Positions 28,077-36,560 of a stretch of 49,183 nucleotides of DNA are shown here, in pieces (position 1 is the stretch's first letter; each line of letters opens with the position of its first letter). Origin of the DNA: Rhodococcus triatomae BKS 15-14 (GTDB lineage: Bacteria > Actinomycetota > Actinomycetes > Mycobacteriales > Mycobacteriaceae); assembly GCA_000341795.1 (NCBI GenBank), contig AODO01000049.1, positions 1 to 49,183 on the forward strand, read 5' to 3'. The position numbers and the translations under genes are program-made. The notes under the pieces are model-generated. The model made no database searches, had not been told where the DNA came from, and saw nothing but the letters and a program-made list of their open reading frames with translations.

Positions 28077-29708
28077 TCAGGCCAGCGAGATGAGATCCAG
28101 GTAGTCCTGCGACCAGTGGTCCTCGGTGCCGTCCGGGAGCAGGATGACGCGCTCGGGGTTGAGGGCCTCGGCCGCACCCGGATCGTGCGTGACGAGGACG
28201 ACGGCGCCGGTGTAGCTGCGCAGCGCCTCCAGCACCTGCTCGCGGGAGATGGGGTCCAGGTTGTTGGTCGGCTCGTCGAGCAGCAGCACGTTGGCCGCCG
28301 AGGACACCAGACCCGCCAACGCGAGACGCGTCTTCTCACCGCCCGACAAGGTACCCGCGGGCTGCTCGAGCTGCGGACCGCTGAACATGAAGGCACCGAG
28401 CAGTCCGCGCAGGTCCTGCTCCCCCGCATCGGGTGCGGCGTGCCGGATGTTCTCCCACACCGTCGCCTCGTCGTCGAGGGTGTCGTGCTCCTGCGCGAAG
28501 TACCCGACCTTGAGGCCGTGTCCGGGAACCAGCTCACCCAGATCCGGCTTCTCGACGCCGCCGAGCAGCTTCAGCAGCGTTGTCTTGCCGGCACCGTTGA
28601 GCCCGAGGATGACCACCCGGCTGCCGCGGTCGATCGCGAGATCGACGCCGGTGAAGATCTCCAGCGACCCGTACACCTTCGTCAGGTCCTTGGCCATGAG
28701 CGGCGTCTTGCCGCAGGGAGCCGGCTCGGGGAACCGGATGTGTGCGACCTTGTCCGCGACCCGGACGTCGTCGAGTTCGGCGATCAGCTTGTCGGCGCGC
28801 TTGGCCATGTTCTGCGCAGCCGTCGCCTTGGTGGCCTTCGCACCGAGCTTCGCCGCCTGCTGACGCAACGCCGACGCCTTCTTCTCCGCGTTCGCGCGCT
28901 CGCGGCGCCGCCGCTGCTCGTCGGTCGCGCGGGCATCGAGGTACTTCTTCCAGCCCATGTTGTAGATGTCGGCCTCGCCGCGCACCGCGTCGAGGAACCA
29001 CACCTTGTTGACCACGTCGTTGAGCAGGTCCACGTCGTGACTGATCACGATCAGCCCGCCCTCGTGGTTCTGCAGGAATCCGCGCAGCCAGGTGATCGAA
29101 TCCGCGTCGAGGTGGTTGGTCGGCTCGTCGAGGAGCAGGGTGGTCGTCGACTTGCCGCCGGACGAGTCGGAGGCCGCGAACAGGATCCGGGCCAGCTCGA
29201 CGCGACGGCGCTGACCGCCGGAGAGCGTGCGCAGCGGCTGCGCGAGCACCCGGTCGGGGAGTCCGAGGCTGCTGCAGATCCGCGCGGCCTCCGACTCGGC
29301 CTCGTAGCCGCCGAGTGCGCCGAAGCGGTCCTCGAGCGATCCGTACTTGCGGACCGCCTTGTCGCGAGCGGCGTCGTCCACGGCCTCCGCCATGATCGTC
29401 TGCTGCTTCTCCATGCTGCGGACGATCTCGTCGAGACCGCGGGCCGAGAGCACGCGATCCTTCGCTAGGACGTCGAGGTTGCCCTCCTTCGGATCCTGCG
29501 GAAGGTAACCGAGCTCACCACTGCGGACGACGGAGCCCGCGTAGGGTTCGCCCTCACCCGCGAGAATGCGGAGTGTCGTCGTCTTTCCTGCGCCGTTGCG
29601 GCCGACGAGTCCGATGCGGTCACCCGCCTGCACACGCAGGGCGGATCCGGGCGCGGAGAGGAGGGTTCGCACACCGGCACGAACTTCGAGGTCGGTGGCG
29701 GTAATCAC
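28077..29708 (-). CDS. ABC-F family ATPase (ribosome-associated type)
   Basis: The protein has 543 residues with two ATP-binding domains and no membrane segment. Walker A motifs GRNGAGKTTT (near 36) and GLNGAGKTTL (near 370), signatures LSGGQRRRVELAR and LSGGEKTRLALA, and Walker B LLLDEPTNHLD and LLLDEPTNNLD are all present. The linker of about 80 residues between the domains is highly charged with RRRRERANAEKKASALRQQ, as in the P-site tRNA-interaction motif. ABC-F proteins act on the ribosome (translation or antibiotic resistance), not as transporters. By position it matches Rv1473, which has been called a macrolide-export ATPase. The start is GTG 29708. The DUF1622 gene is 6 bases upstream. 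Confidence 0.92.
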   Translation of the reverse strand: MITATDLEVRAGVRTLLSAPGSALRVQAGDRIGLVGRNGAGKTTTLRILAGEGEPYAGSVVRSGELGYLPQDPKEGNLDVLAKDRVLSARGLDEIVRSMEKQQTIMAEAVDDAARDKAVRKYGSLEDRFGALGGYEAESEAARICSSLGLPDRVLAQPLRTLSGGQRRRVELARILFAASDSSGGKSTTTLLLDEPTNHLDADSITWLRGFLQNHEGGLIVISHDVDLLNDVVNKVWFLDAVRGEADIYNMGWKKYLDARATDEQRRRRERANAEKKASALRQQAAKLGAKATKATAAQNMAKRADKLIAELDDVRVADKVAHIRFPEPAPCGKTPLMAKDLTKVYGSLEIFTGVDLAIDRGSRVVILGLNGAGKTTLLKLLGGVEKPDLGELVPGHGLKVGYFAQEHDTLDDEATVWENIRHAAPDAGEQDLRGLLGAFMFSGPQLEQPAGTLSGGEKTRLALAGLVSSAANVLLLDEPTNNLDPISREQVLEALRSYTGAVVLVTHDPGAAEALNPERVILLPDGTEDHWSQDYLDLISLA

Positions 29709-29714
29709 GACGGT

Positions 29715-30092
29715 TCAGCTTACCGGACTTTCGGACGCGGCTTCGCCAGGGTGCACGCTCCCCTGCCAGGGCCACCGCCCACTGATCTCGAGCTGAAGCG
29801 ACCAGCTGAGGAACGTTCGGATGAGCACGATCAACGCGAGCACGCCGACCGACTCGAAGGTCGGTGTGACGGCGACGGTCTTGATGATGTCCGCCGCGAC
29901 GAGGAATTCGAGACCCAACAGGATCGAACGCCCCAGATTGCGCCGGTACGTCGTGTAGACCGGCGCGACCGACCTGGACCTGATCGCGGTGAGCGCGATC
30001 CAGCTCGCGGCGGCCGCACCGACGACGATGACCGCGACACCGACGACGTCGACGGCCGACCCGACTGCGGAGATGACGGATTCCACGTGCAT
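29715..30092 (-). CDS. DUF1622 membrane protein
   Basis: The product has 125 residues with three hydrophobic helices: about 10-32 (AVDVVGVAVIVVGAAAASWIAL), 58-78 (GLEFLVAADIIKTVAV) and 82-100. Between the first two is the basic loop TTYRRNLGRSILLGLEFLVAADI, the conserved DUF1622 block. Function is unknown. It ends 6 bases before the ABC-F start, so the two are probably one transcript. It is divergent from the lycopene cyclase gene. Confidence 0.85.
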   Translation of the reverse strand: MHVESVISAVGSAVDVVGVAVIVVGAAAASWIALTAIRSRSVAPVYTTYRRNLGRSILLGLEFLVAADIIKTVAVTPTFESVGVLALIVLIRTFLSWSLQLEISGRWPWQGSVHPGEAASESPVS

Positions 30093-30188
30093 GGCTGCGA
30101 CCCCCTGCGTCCGGTTCTGATGGGACCATCGTTGCAGTTCGGCGCCGGTCCGGCGCGCAGGCGGAGCCGGCGACTACCGTGGGCGCCC

Positions 30189-31337
30189 GTGGGCGACGAC
30201 GGCACAGCGGACCTGATCGTGGTGGGCCTCGGGCCGGCGGGACGGGCTCTGACGCACCGCGCCGCGGCAGCCGGACTCGCCGTCGTCGCGGTGGACCCGG
30301 CACCCGGACGGCCGTGGACGCCGACCTACGCCGCGTGGGCGGACGAACTGCCACGCTGGCTGGGCCCGACCGTCGCGGCGTCGACGATCTCGGCACCTCG
30401 GGTGGTTGCCGTCCGAGAGCACGTCGTCGACCGGGACTACGTCGTTCTCGACAACGCCGCGTTCCAGGCCGCCCTCGGCACCGAGGCCGCCCGCGTCGTC
30501 ACCGGGACCGCGCGCGATCTCGGGCGAGGCGAGGTGGCCCTCGACGACGGCACACTCCTTCGCGCCCGTCATGTCGTCGATGCGCGTGGCCTGCGACCCG
30601 GGTCCGGGGCGGCCGAGCAGACGGCGTACGGACTCGTCGTGCCCGCCGCGACCGCAGCGCCGGCGCTGGGTGACGCGCCCGCGCTGTTCATGGACTGGCG
30701 CCGTGACAACGGCAGCGGAGCCGGTGATCCGCCCTCGTTCCTGTACGCGCTGCCGGTCGGCTCCGGCCGGGTGCTGCTGGAGGAAACCTGCCTGGTCGGC
30801 AGGCCCGCGATCTCCCTCCGGGTGCTCCGCGAGCGACTCCTGACCCGCCTGCTCGCTCGCGGCGTCGTGATTCGCGGCGACGCAGACGTCGAGCGGGTCC
30901 GGTTTCCCGTCGATGCACCACGACCCGACCGGCAGGCGCTCGGGTTCGGCGCGCGCGGTGGCCTGATGCATCCGGGCACGGGCTACAGCGTCGCGGCATC
31001 TCTCGCCGCCGTCGACGACGTCGTCGCGGCGCTGCTCGCCGGGACCGATCCGTGGACGGCGTTGTGGCCACGGACCGCACGCACGGTGCGGTCGTTGCGC
31101 CGGGTCGGGCTCCGCGCCCTGCTCGCACTACCCCCGGAGCACGTCGCCGAGTTCTTCGACGAGTTCTTCGCGCTGCCGCCCGACCTGCAGCGGGCATACC
31201 TGTCCCGCCGCGACGATCCGCGGGCCACGGCGTCCGCGATGGGGACGCTGTTTCGCCACGCGCCGACACCCGTGCGGCGCACACTGGTCGGCGCCGCCCT
31301 GCCGCGGGAACGTCACCGAAGGAGAGCACACCGATGA
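30189..31337 (+). CDS. crtL: Lycopene cyclase, CrtL type
   Basis: The enzyme closes the beta-ionone ring of carotenoids at the membrane surface. The 382-residue protein starts with a dinucleotide-binding motif LIVVGLGPAGRALTHRAAAAG. It carries the family motifs ALFMDWRRD, then FLYALPVGSGRVLLEETCL (the FLEET-type region essential for catalysis) and GFGARGGLMHPGTGYSVAASL. Rhodococcus CrtL enzymes that cyclise only one end (CrtLm) are known, so the product may be a monocyclic carotenoid. GTG 30189 is the start that includes the FAD motif. The downstream LLM gene overlaps by 4 bases. No other carotenoid genes are in the window. Confidence 0.9.
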   Translation: MGDDGTADLIVVGLGPAGRALTHRAAAAGLAVVAVDPAPGRPWTPTYAAWADELPRWLGPTVAASTISAPRVVAVREHVVDRDYVVLDNAAFQAALGTEAARVVTGTARDLGRGEVALDDGTLLRARHVVDARGLRPGSGAAEQTAYGLVVPAATAAPALGDAPALFMDWRRDNGSGAGDPPSFLYALPVGSGRVLLEETCLVGRPAISLRVLRERLLTRLLARGVVIRGDADVERVRFPVDAPRPDRQALGFGARGGLMHPGTGYSVAASLAAVDDVVAALLAGTDPWTALWPRTARTVRSLRRVGLRALLALPPEHVAEFFDEFFALPPDLQRAYLSRRDDPRATASAMGTLFRHAPTPVRRTLVGAALPRERHRRRAHR

Positions 31338-32386
31338 AGGTCGAGATCCAGCTCGACGCACCACCCGCCGACGCCGCCCGGCGCGCGGCCCAGCTGGCCG
31401 ACACCGGGGTGGCGGGGCTCTTCACCTTCGAGGGTCCGCACGACGTGTTCTTCCCTCTGGTCGCGGCGGCCGCGGTCGTCGACGTCGATCTGGCGACGAA
31501 CGTCGCGATCGCTCTGCCGCGCAGTCCGATGCATCTCGCGCACGCCGCCTGGGATCTGCAGTCGATGAGCGGGGGCAGGTTCCGCCTCGGTCTCGGTTCG
31601 CAGATCCGCCCGCACATCGAGAAGCGGTACTCGTCCGAGTGGTCGCGTCCGGCCGCACGCATGCGGGACACGGTGCTCGCTGTCCGGGCGATTCTCGACG
31701 CCTGGCAGACCGGCACCCGGTTGGACTACCGCGGCGAGTTCCACACCCACACCCTGATGCCGCCGACGTTCGTTCCCGGCCCCAACCCGTACGGGCCGCC
31801 GCCCATCCTGCTCGGCGCGCTGGGTCCGGTGATGACGCGGACCGCCGCCGAAGTGGCGGACGGCCTGCTGGTCATGCCCTTCCACAGCGAACGGCACTTC
31901 CACGAGCGCACGCTGCCCGCGGTCGAGGCCGGCCTCGGCCGCCGAGAACGTGGGGGGTTCGAGATCGTCCCGCAGGTGATCGTCGCGACCGGCCGCACCG
32001 GTGCCGAGTTGGAGGCCGCCTCGACCGGTGTCCGAGCGCTGCTCGGCTTCTACGGGTCCACCCCCGCGTACCGGCCGGTGCTCGACGTGGAGGGATGGGC
32101 ACCACTTCAGGAGCGTCTGAACGCGCTGTCCAAGCGCGGCGCGATCGGCGAGATGATCGCCCTGATCGACGACTCGATGCTCGACACGCTGGCCGTGCGG
32201 GGCACCCCGGAGGAGTGCGCCGCGGAGATCCTCCGCCGTTTCGGGGAGCACGCCGACCGCGTGTGCTGCTACTTTCCCGGGTACGACGTCGATCTCGCGC
32301 ACGTGCGCGACCTCGTGACAGCGCTCGCCGCACCGGCGGGCGGCACCGTCAGCTCAGCGCCCCGAACTGCACCAGCGCATCGTTGA
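31334..32386 (+). CDS. LLM-class (F420-dependent type) oxidoreductase
   Basis: The protein has 350 residues with the luciferase-like TIM barrel. MKVEIQLDAPPADAARRAAQLADTG begins it, ALPRSPMHLAHAAWDLQSMSGGRFRLGLG carries the conserved SGGR-F-LGLG block, and PPPILLGALGPVMTRTAAEVADGLL follows. It resembles the TIGR03617-like group, predicted to use F420. The substrate is unknown. ATG 31334 overlaps the crtL stop (ATGA) and is preceded by GAAGGAG inside crtL, so the two are co-translated and may share a pathway. Its 3' end overlaps the convergent hydrolase gene by 38 bases. Confidence 0.88.
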   Translation: MKVEIQLDAPPADAARRAAQLADTGVAGLFTFEGPHDVFFPLVAAAAVVDVDLATNVAIALPRSPMHLAHAAWDLQSMSGGRFRLGLGSQIRPHIEKRYSSEWSRPAARMRDTVLAVRAILDAWQTGTRLDYRGEFHTHTLMPPTFVPGPNPYGPPPILLGALGPVMTRTAAEVADGLLVMPFHSERHFHERTLPAVEAGLGRRERGGFEIVPQVIVATGRTGAELEAASTGVRALLGFYGSTPAYRPVLDVEGWAPLQERLNALSKRGAIGEMIALIDDSMLDTLAVRGTPEECAAEILRRFGEHADRVCCYFPGYDVDLAHVRDLVTALAAPAGGTVSSAPRTAPAHR

Positions 32387-33158
32387 CGGCCTCGGGGACA
32401 CCGTCGAGCGACCACACCGCGAGCGCACCCGCGACCAGGGTCAGGACGGGCCCGAGGAACGCGCGCTCGAACGTCCCTCCTGCCCGGATGGACAGCCAGG
32501 ACGGCAGCTGCAACTCCCACCACCGCTTCCCGCTCCACGGCACCAGTGGCGCCAGGAACGGCACCCCCTCCTTGGTGATCGCGTCGCCGAGACAGTGCAC
32601 CGCACATCCGAGACCCACCGCGACTCCCAGTGCACGCGAACCGATTTCGTCGGGATACCACGTCCACGTCAGCGCCGCCAGGACACCCGCCACGAGAGTG
32701 ACGGCGATCCACCCGCTGCGCTTCGCCCAGCCACCCGCCAGGCCGCGCAGCGCCAGTCCGAGGGTGAGGAACAGGGTGCCGATCACCGCGCCACGCCCGA
32801 ACGCCGTCACCAGCGCCGACACGCCCGCGCTGATCGCGATGGCGAACAGCGCGGTGTGGGTGAGGGTTCGGTGCCCACCGTTGCGTTTCGGGTCGCGCTT
32901 GCCGCGGGTGAGCCGGTAGTACCAGAGCGACACCTCGTCGACGACCTTCGCGAGAACCCAGCTGAGCGGGCCGAAGGAGCGGGCCACCGTCGACTGGGTG
33001 GTGTCCAGATCGGGGAGCAGGGCTGCACCCGCACACACTCCGGCGAAGGTGAACACCTCGGCCGTGGAGGTGGGGCCACCCCATTCGGGCGGCAGCACCT
33101 GCGCTGCGAGCAACCCGGCGACCGCACCGGATACAGCATGGGTCGCACCCATGACCAT
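32349..33158 (-). CDS. Membrane-bound metal-dependent hydrolase (YdjM-like)
   Basis: The protein has about 269 residues. It begins VMGATHAVSGAVAGLLAAQ, with the metal-site His in GATH, followed by GALLPDLDTTQSTVAR-type sequence with Asp ligands and GGHRTLTHTALFAI with further His residues. Five to six helices follow, then HCLGDAITKEGVPFLAPLVPW near 210. This is the YdjM/DUF457 pattern of membrane hydrolases, whose substrate is not known. ATG 33158 is preferred; ATG 33152 gives a shorter start. The gene is convergent with and overlaps the LLM gene. Confidence 0.85.
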   Translation of the reverse strand: MVMGATHAVSGAVAGLLAAQVLPPEWGGPTSTAEVFTFAGVCAGAALLPDLDTTQSTVARSFGPLSWVLAKVVDEVSLWYYRLTRGKRDPKRNGGHRTLTHTALFAIAISAGVSALVTAFGRGAVIGTLFLTLGLALRGLAGGWAKRSGWIAVTLVAGVLAALTWTWYPDEIGSRALGVAVGLGCAVHCLGDAITKEGVPFLAPLVPWSGKRWWELQLPSWLSIRAGGTFERAFLGPVLTLVAGALAVWSLDGVPEAVNDALVQFGALS

Positions 33159-33281
33159 GTGGCGAAAACCTTTCGGACAGTGTGGATCAGAGCACTGCCC
33201 GAAACGAGCCGCGCATTGTGCGCCGACTGTACCAACACCCACCGACACGTCGGCTCGCCGTTCACACCCTGCCCGGCACGC

Positions 33282-35180
33282 TCAGGACGAGGGCCACTCC
33301 GCCGACCGTACGTCGGTGGGTTCCTTGTCCGGACGGACGCCCCGCCAGACGGGGTGCCGTAACCTGCCGTCCTCCGTCACCTCGGAGAACCGCACCTCGG
33401 CAACGACATCCGGCCGCACCCAGTGCGCCGACCGCGACTCCCCGTCCGGGACCGATTCCCCGAACGGCGACTCCGGGATCTCCTCGAGACGCGCAGCGAG
33501 CGCGGCGACCGCGGATTCGGACAACCCGCTGCCGACCTTGCCGAGGTAGCGCAACACCCCCGACGGCTCCGGTACACCGACGAGCACCGAGCCGATGCCG
33601 CCGGCTCGCCCACCCTCCCCGGCCTGCCAGCCACCGATGATCACCTCGCCGGTCCGGACGTGCTTGATCTTCAGCCACTCGGACGACCGACCCGGGCGGT
33701 AGGTGCTGTCCCACCGCTTCGCGACCAACCCCTCCATCCGTTGGTGTCGGCTCTCGCCGAGAGCCGTGTCCAGGTCACCGGCGACCAACGGGGGCACGCT
33801 CCAGCTCCCCTCCGCGTCGACCGGTATCGCGTCGAGCACCCGACGCCGATCCCGTAAGGGCTTGTCCCGCAACGACACACCGTCCAACTCGAGCACGTCG
33901 AACAGCAGCAACGCGACGGGGTTGGCGCGACGCGCCGCCGCGGACGGCGGACGTGATCGGCCCATCCGCTGCTGGAGACGCGCGAAACTGGGGGCACCGT
34001 CCTCGCCGAACGCGACGATCTCGCCGTCGAGCACTCCGGTGTGCCCGCGCATGCCGGCGGGCAGAGCCGTCAACTCCGGATAGCCGGCACCGATGTCCAC
34101 GCCGTTGCGGCTCGTCAGCCGCACCTCGTCGCCGGGTCCGATGTCGACACGGGCGCGGATACCGTCGAACTTGAGCTCGAACGCCCACTCCCGCGGGTCG
34201 GCCCGGTGCGCGAAGTCGCCGGTCGTCGTCGCGGTCGCCAGCATCGGGCCGGGCCCGGCCCGGCGAGCGACCGCGCGCCGCCGCAGCGGACCGTCACTCG
34301 TGTCCGGCGGGCGTGGCACCACCGGCGGGGCCGTCCCGTCCCGTAGTCGTTCGCGCACCTCGTGGAAGTCGAGTTGCCGCAGCCCCGGCTGCGCGAGTTC
34401 GGACCAGGTGCGCGGTGCGGCGACCATCGGTGCGGCCGTTCCGCGCAGTGACAGCGGCGAGACGGTGGTCTTCGATGCGGAATTCTGGCTCCAGTCCACG
34501 AACACCTTCCCCGCTCGCAGTGCGCGGGTCATCGTGGACGTCACCGTGGTGGGCGTCTCCCGTTCCAACTCCTCGGCGATCGCCTTCGCCACCTCGGAGC
34601 ACCGGCGCGAGGTCCAGCCGGGGTCGAGGCCCGCGTACAGGTGGATCCCCTTGCTGCCGCTCGTCACGGGCAGGGCGTCGAGACCCCGATCCGAGAGCCG
34701 GTCCCGAACGCGCAACGCAACCCGCGCACAGTCGTCGAGGGTCACACCGGGCCCGGGGTCGAGGTCGATCACCAACCTATCCGCGTCGCCCGGCTCACCG
34801 TCCGGGCCGAAGCGCCACTGTGGGACGTGAAACTCGAGCGCCCCCGACTGCGCGAAGTACACCAACGCCGCGAGCTCGGTGACCTCCGGGTAGTCGACTG
34901 TCCGCGACCGCTGCGTGAGGGTGTGCCGGGGTATCCAGTCCGGGGTCGCCGACTCCACGTTCTTCTGGAAGAACGGTTCCGCCGCCGTGCCGTCGGGCCA
35001 CCGTTTCCGGGTCAGTGCGCGCCCCCGCAGCAGGGGCAGCCACCACGGCCCGACCTCGGTGACGTACTGCAGCACCTCGGCCTTGGTGGTCCCCGTCTCC
35101 GGGTACAGCACCTTGTCCAGGTTCGTGAGCGACAGGAGCCGCTCCCCCACCCGGACCGCAGTGTTGTGCGTCGTCGCCAT
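33282..35180 (-). CDS. ligD: NHEJ DNA ligase D with polymerase and ligase domains
   Basis: LigD repairs double-strand breaks together with Ku. The 632-residue protein has the primase-polymerase domain first (about 10-295: LTNLDKVLYPETGTTKAEVLQY, with the catalytic acids in LVIDLDPGPG and KVFVDWSQN). The ATP-dependent ligase domain follows (about 325-632: motif I ELKFDGIRA with the nucleotidyl Lys at 337, LDGEIVAF, EGLVAKRWDS, EWLKIK). The 3'-phosphoesterase domain found in M. tuberculosis LigD (POL-NUC-LIG) is absent; a short Arg/Pro linker joins the two. ATG 35180 follows GGTGGG. It is divergent from ku across a 58-base gap that holds a palindrome. Confidence 0.95.
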   Translation of the reverse strand: MATTHNTAVRVGERLLSLTNLDKVLYPETGTTKAEVLQYVTEVGPWWLPLLRGRALTRKRWPDGTAAEPFFQKNVESATPDWIPRHTLTQRSRTVDYPEVTELAALVYFAQSGALEFHVPQWRFGPDGEPGDADRLVIDLDPGPGVTLDDCARVALRVRDRLSDRGLDALPVTSGSKGIHLYAGLDPGWTSRRCSEVAKAIAEELERETPTTVTSTMTRALRAGKVFVDWSQNSASKTTVSPLSLRGTAAPMVAAPRTWSELAQPGLRQLDFHEVRERLRDGTAPPVVPRPPDTSDGPLRRRAVARRAGPGPMLATATTTGDFAHRADPREWAFELKFDGIRARVDIGPGDEVRLTSRNGVDIGAGYPELTALPAGMRGHTGVLDGEIVAFGEDGAPSFARLQQRMGRSRPPSAAARRANPVALLLFDVLELDGVSLRDKPLRDRRRVLDAIPVDAEGSWSVPPLVAGDLDTALGESRHQRMEGLVAKRWDSTYRPGRSSEWLKIKHVRTGEVIIGGWQAGEGGRAGGIGSVLVGVPEPSGVLRYLGKVGSGLSESAVAALAARLEEIPESPFGESVPDGESRSAHWVRPDVVAEVRFSEVTEDGRLRHPVWRGVRPDKEPTDVRSAEWPSS

Positions 35181-35216
35181 CAGCCCACCGGTTCTCTCCC
35201 ACCTGGCCTGATCCCA

Positions 35217-35233
35217 CACTATGGACCATAGTG
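35217..35233. promoter_or_regulatory. Palindrome between divergent ligD and ku
   Basis: CACTATGGACCATAGTG is a perfect 8-1-8 palindrome in the 58-base space between the two NHEJ genes, 5 bases before the ku ATG. Both outward promoters must overlap it; CACTAT is a possible -10 for ku. It is the obvious candidate for a shared operator. No protein is known to me for it. Confidence 0.65.
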
Positions 35234-35238
35234 GGGTG

Positions 35239-36048
35239 ATGCGCTCGATATGGAAAGGTTCCATCGCGTTCGGGCTCGTGAACGTCCCGGTCAAGGTGTA
35301 CTCGGCGACCGAGGACCACGACATCCGGTTCCACCAGGTCCACGGCAAGGACGGTGGACGTATCAAGTACAACCGCATGTGCAGCGAATGCGGCCAGGTC
35401 GTGCAGTACGCCGACATCGACCGGGCCTACATCTCCGACGACGGAGCCCAGGTCGTGCTCACCGACGAGGACTTCGAGAAGCTACCCGCGGCCGAGAAGC
35501 ACGAGATACCCGTCCTGCAGTTCGTGCCGTCGGATCAGATCGACCCGATTCTGTTCGAGAAGAGCTACTTTCTCGAGCCCGACTCGGCGTCGCCGAAGGC
35601 GTACCAACTGCTCGCGTCCACCCTGACCGACAGCGAACGCACGGCCCTGGTGCACTTCACCCTGCGACAGCGCACCCGGCTCGCCGCGCTGCGTGTCCGT
35701 GACGGTGTCCTCGTCGTGCAGACGCTGCTCTGGCCCGACGAGGTGCGCACCGCCGACTTCGGCTCCCTGGACGAGGCGCCGTCGCCGTCGGAGAAGGAAC
35801 TGGCGATGGCGACGATGCTGGTGGATTCGATGTCGGAGGATTTCCACCCCGAGTCGTACACCGACGACTACCAGATCCAACTGCAGAAACTGCTCGACGA
35901 GACGATCGCGAACGGCGGCGAGAAGGTCACGCTTCCGAGCGGTGGCGGGCAGGAGGCCGACGCCGAGGTCGTCGACCTGGTAGCGGCGCTGCAACGCAGC
36001 GTCGACGAGGCCAAGAAGTCCGACGGGGCGAAGAAGGCGACCGGCTGA
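35239..36048 (+). CDS. ku: Ku homodimer protein of bacterial NHEJ
   Basis: Ku binds and bridges DNA ends and recruits LigD. The 269-residue protein begins MRSIWKGSIAFGLVNVPVKVYSA and contains the Ku core with QVHGKDGGRIKYNRMCSECG, VLTDEDFEKLPA, ISKSYFLEP-like KSYFLEPDSASPKAYQLL and RTRLAALRVRDGVLVVQTLLWPDEVR. A short Lys-rich tail AKKSDGAKKATG ends it, as in one-domain bacterial Ku. ATG 35239 is chosen over an upstream in-frame ATG at 35221 that lies inside the palindrome. Expression should be coupled to ligD through the shared intergenic region. Confidence 0.96.
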   Translation: MRSIWKGSIAFGLVNVPVKVYSATEDHDIRFHQVHGKDGGRIKYNRMCSECGQVVQYADIDRAYISDDGAQVVLTDEDFEKLPAAEKHEIPVLQFVPSDQIDPILFEKSYFLEPDSASPKAYQLLASTLTDSERTALVHFTLRQRTRLAALRVRDGVLVVQTLLWPDEVRTADFGSLDEAPSPSEKELAMATMLVDSMSEDFHPESYTDDYQIQLQKLLDETIANGGEKVTLPSGGGQEADAEVVDLVAALQRSVDEAKKSDGAKKATG

Positions 36049-36096
36049 GCAGAGAAGGCCCCCGCTGCACCCCCGCCCCGCTGCGGACCGCTCGGA

Positions 36097-36558
36097 CTAC
36101 GACTCGTCGAGCTCGAGGACGAACCAGTAGTGCTCGCCGTTGTCGAGGACGCCCTTGCCGTTCATGACACCGACCAGCATCGTCTCGTCGACGCGCTTGA
36201 AGTGGTCGAAGACCGGCATACCGTCGTAGACCATGGTCGCGGTGGACTCGCCACGGAACTCGACCATCCAGAGGCTCGCCTCCCCCTTGCCGGTCTTGAC
36301 GTCGGAGAACAGCTCCCCGTCCTCGCCGCGGCACACCAGCGGTTGCACCGAGAACCGGGACGTGAACGTCTTGCCGTACCAGCGCGATGCCGCGAGCAGC
36401 GGATTGGTGCGGTGGCCGGTGTCGAAGCCGCGTCCACGCCACCGGCCGCTCAGCCCGTCGATGTTCACGACGTCGAGCCGAGCCCACAGCTCGTCGAGCA
36501 CACGCGGGTCGACCTTCTCCGCGGCGAGCAGCTTCTCCACCTGGTCACGAGTGGTCAT
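36097..36558 (-). CDS. GXWXG/DUF4334 domain protein
   Basis: The product of 153 residues has the N-terminal GXWXG motif SGRWRGRGFDTGH followed by LAASRWYGKTF. The C-terminal DUF4334 region has FRGESTATMVYDGMPVFDHFKRVD and VLDNGEHYWFVLEL. The pair of domains forms a small soluble protein of unknown function, often near alcohol or aldehyde dehydrogenases. ATG 36558 lies 6 bases after GGAAGG; an ATG two codons earlier is also in frame. It begins 2 bases after the upstream dehydrogenase stop, so the two genes are one operon. Confidence 0.88.
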   Translation of the reverse strand: MTTRDQVEKLLAAEKVDPRVLDELWARLDVVNIDGLSGRWRGRGFDTGHRTNPLLAASRWYGKTFTSRFSVQPLVCRGEDGELFSDVKTGKGEASLWMVEFRGESTATMVYDGMPVFDHFKRVDETMLVGVMNGKGVLDNGEHYWFVLELDES

Positions 36559-36560
36559 GA

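Noticed and set aside
28077-29708. Macrolide exporter
   Set aside because: Two ATPase domains with an ABC-F linker and no membrane domain or permease partner; ABC-F proteins work on the ribosome.
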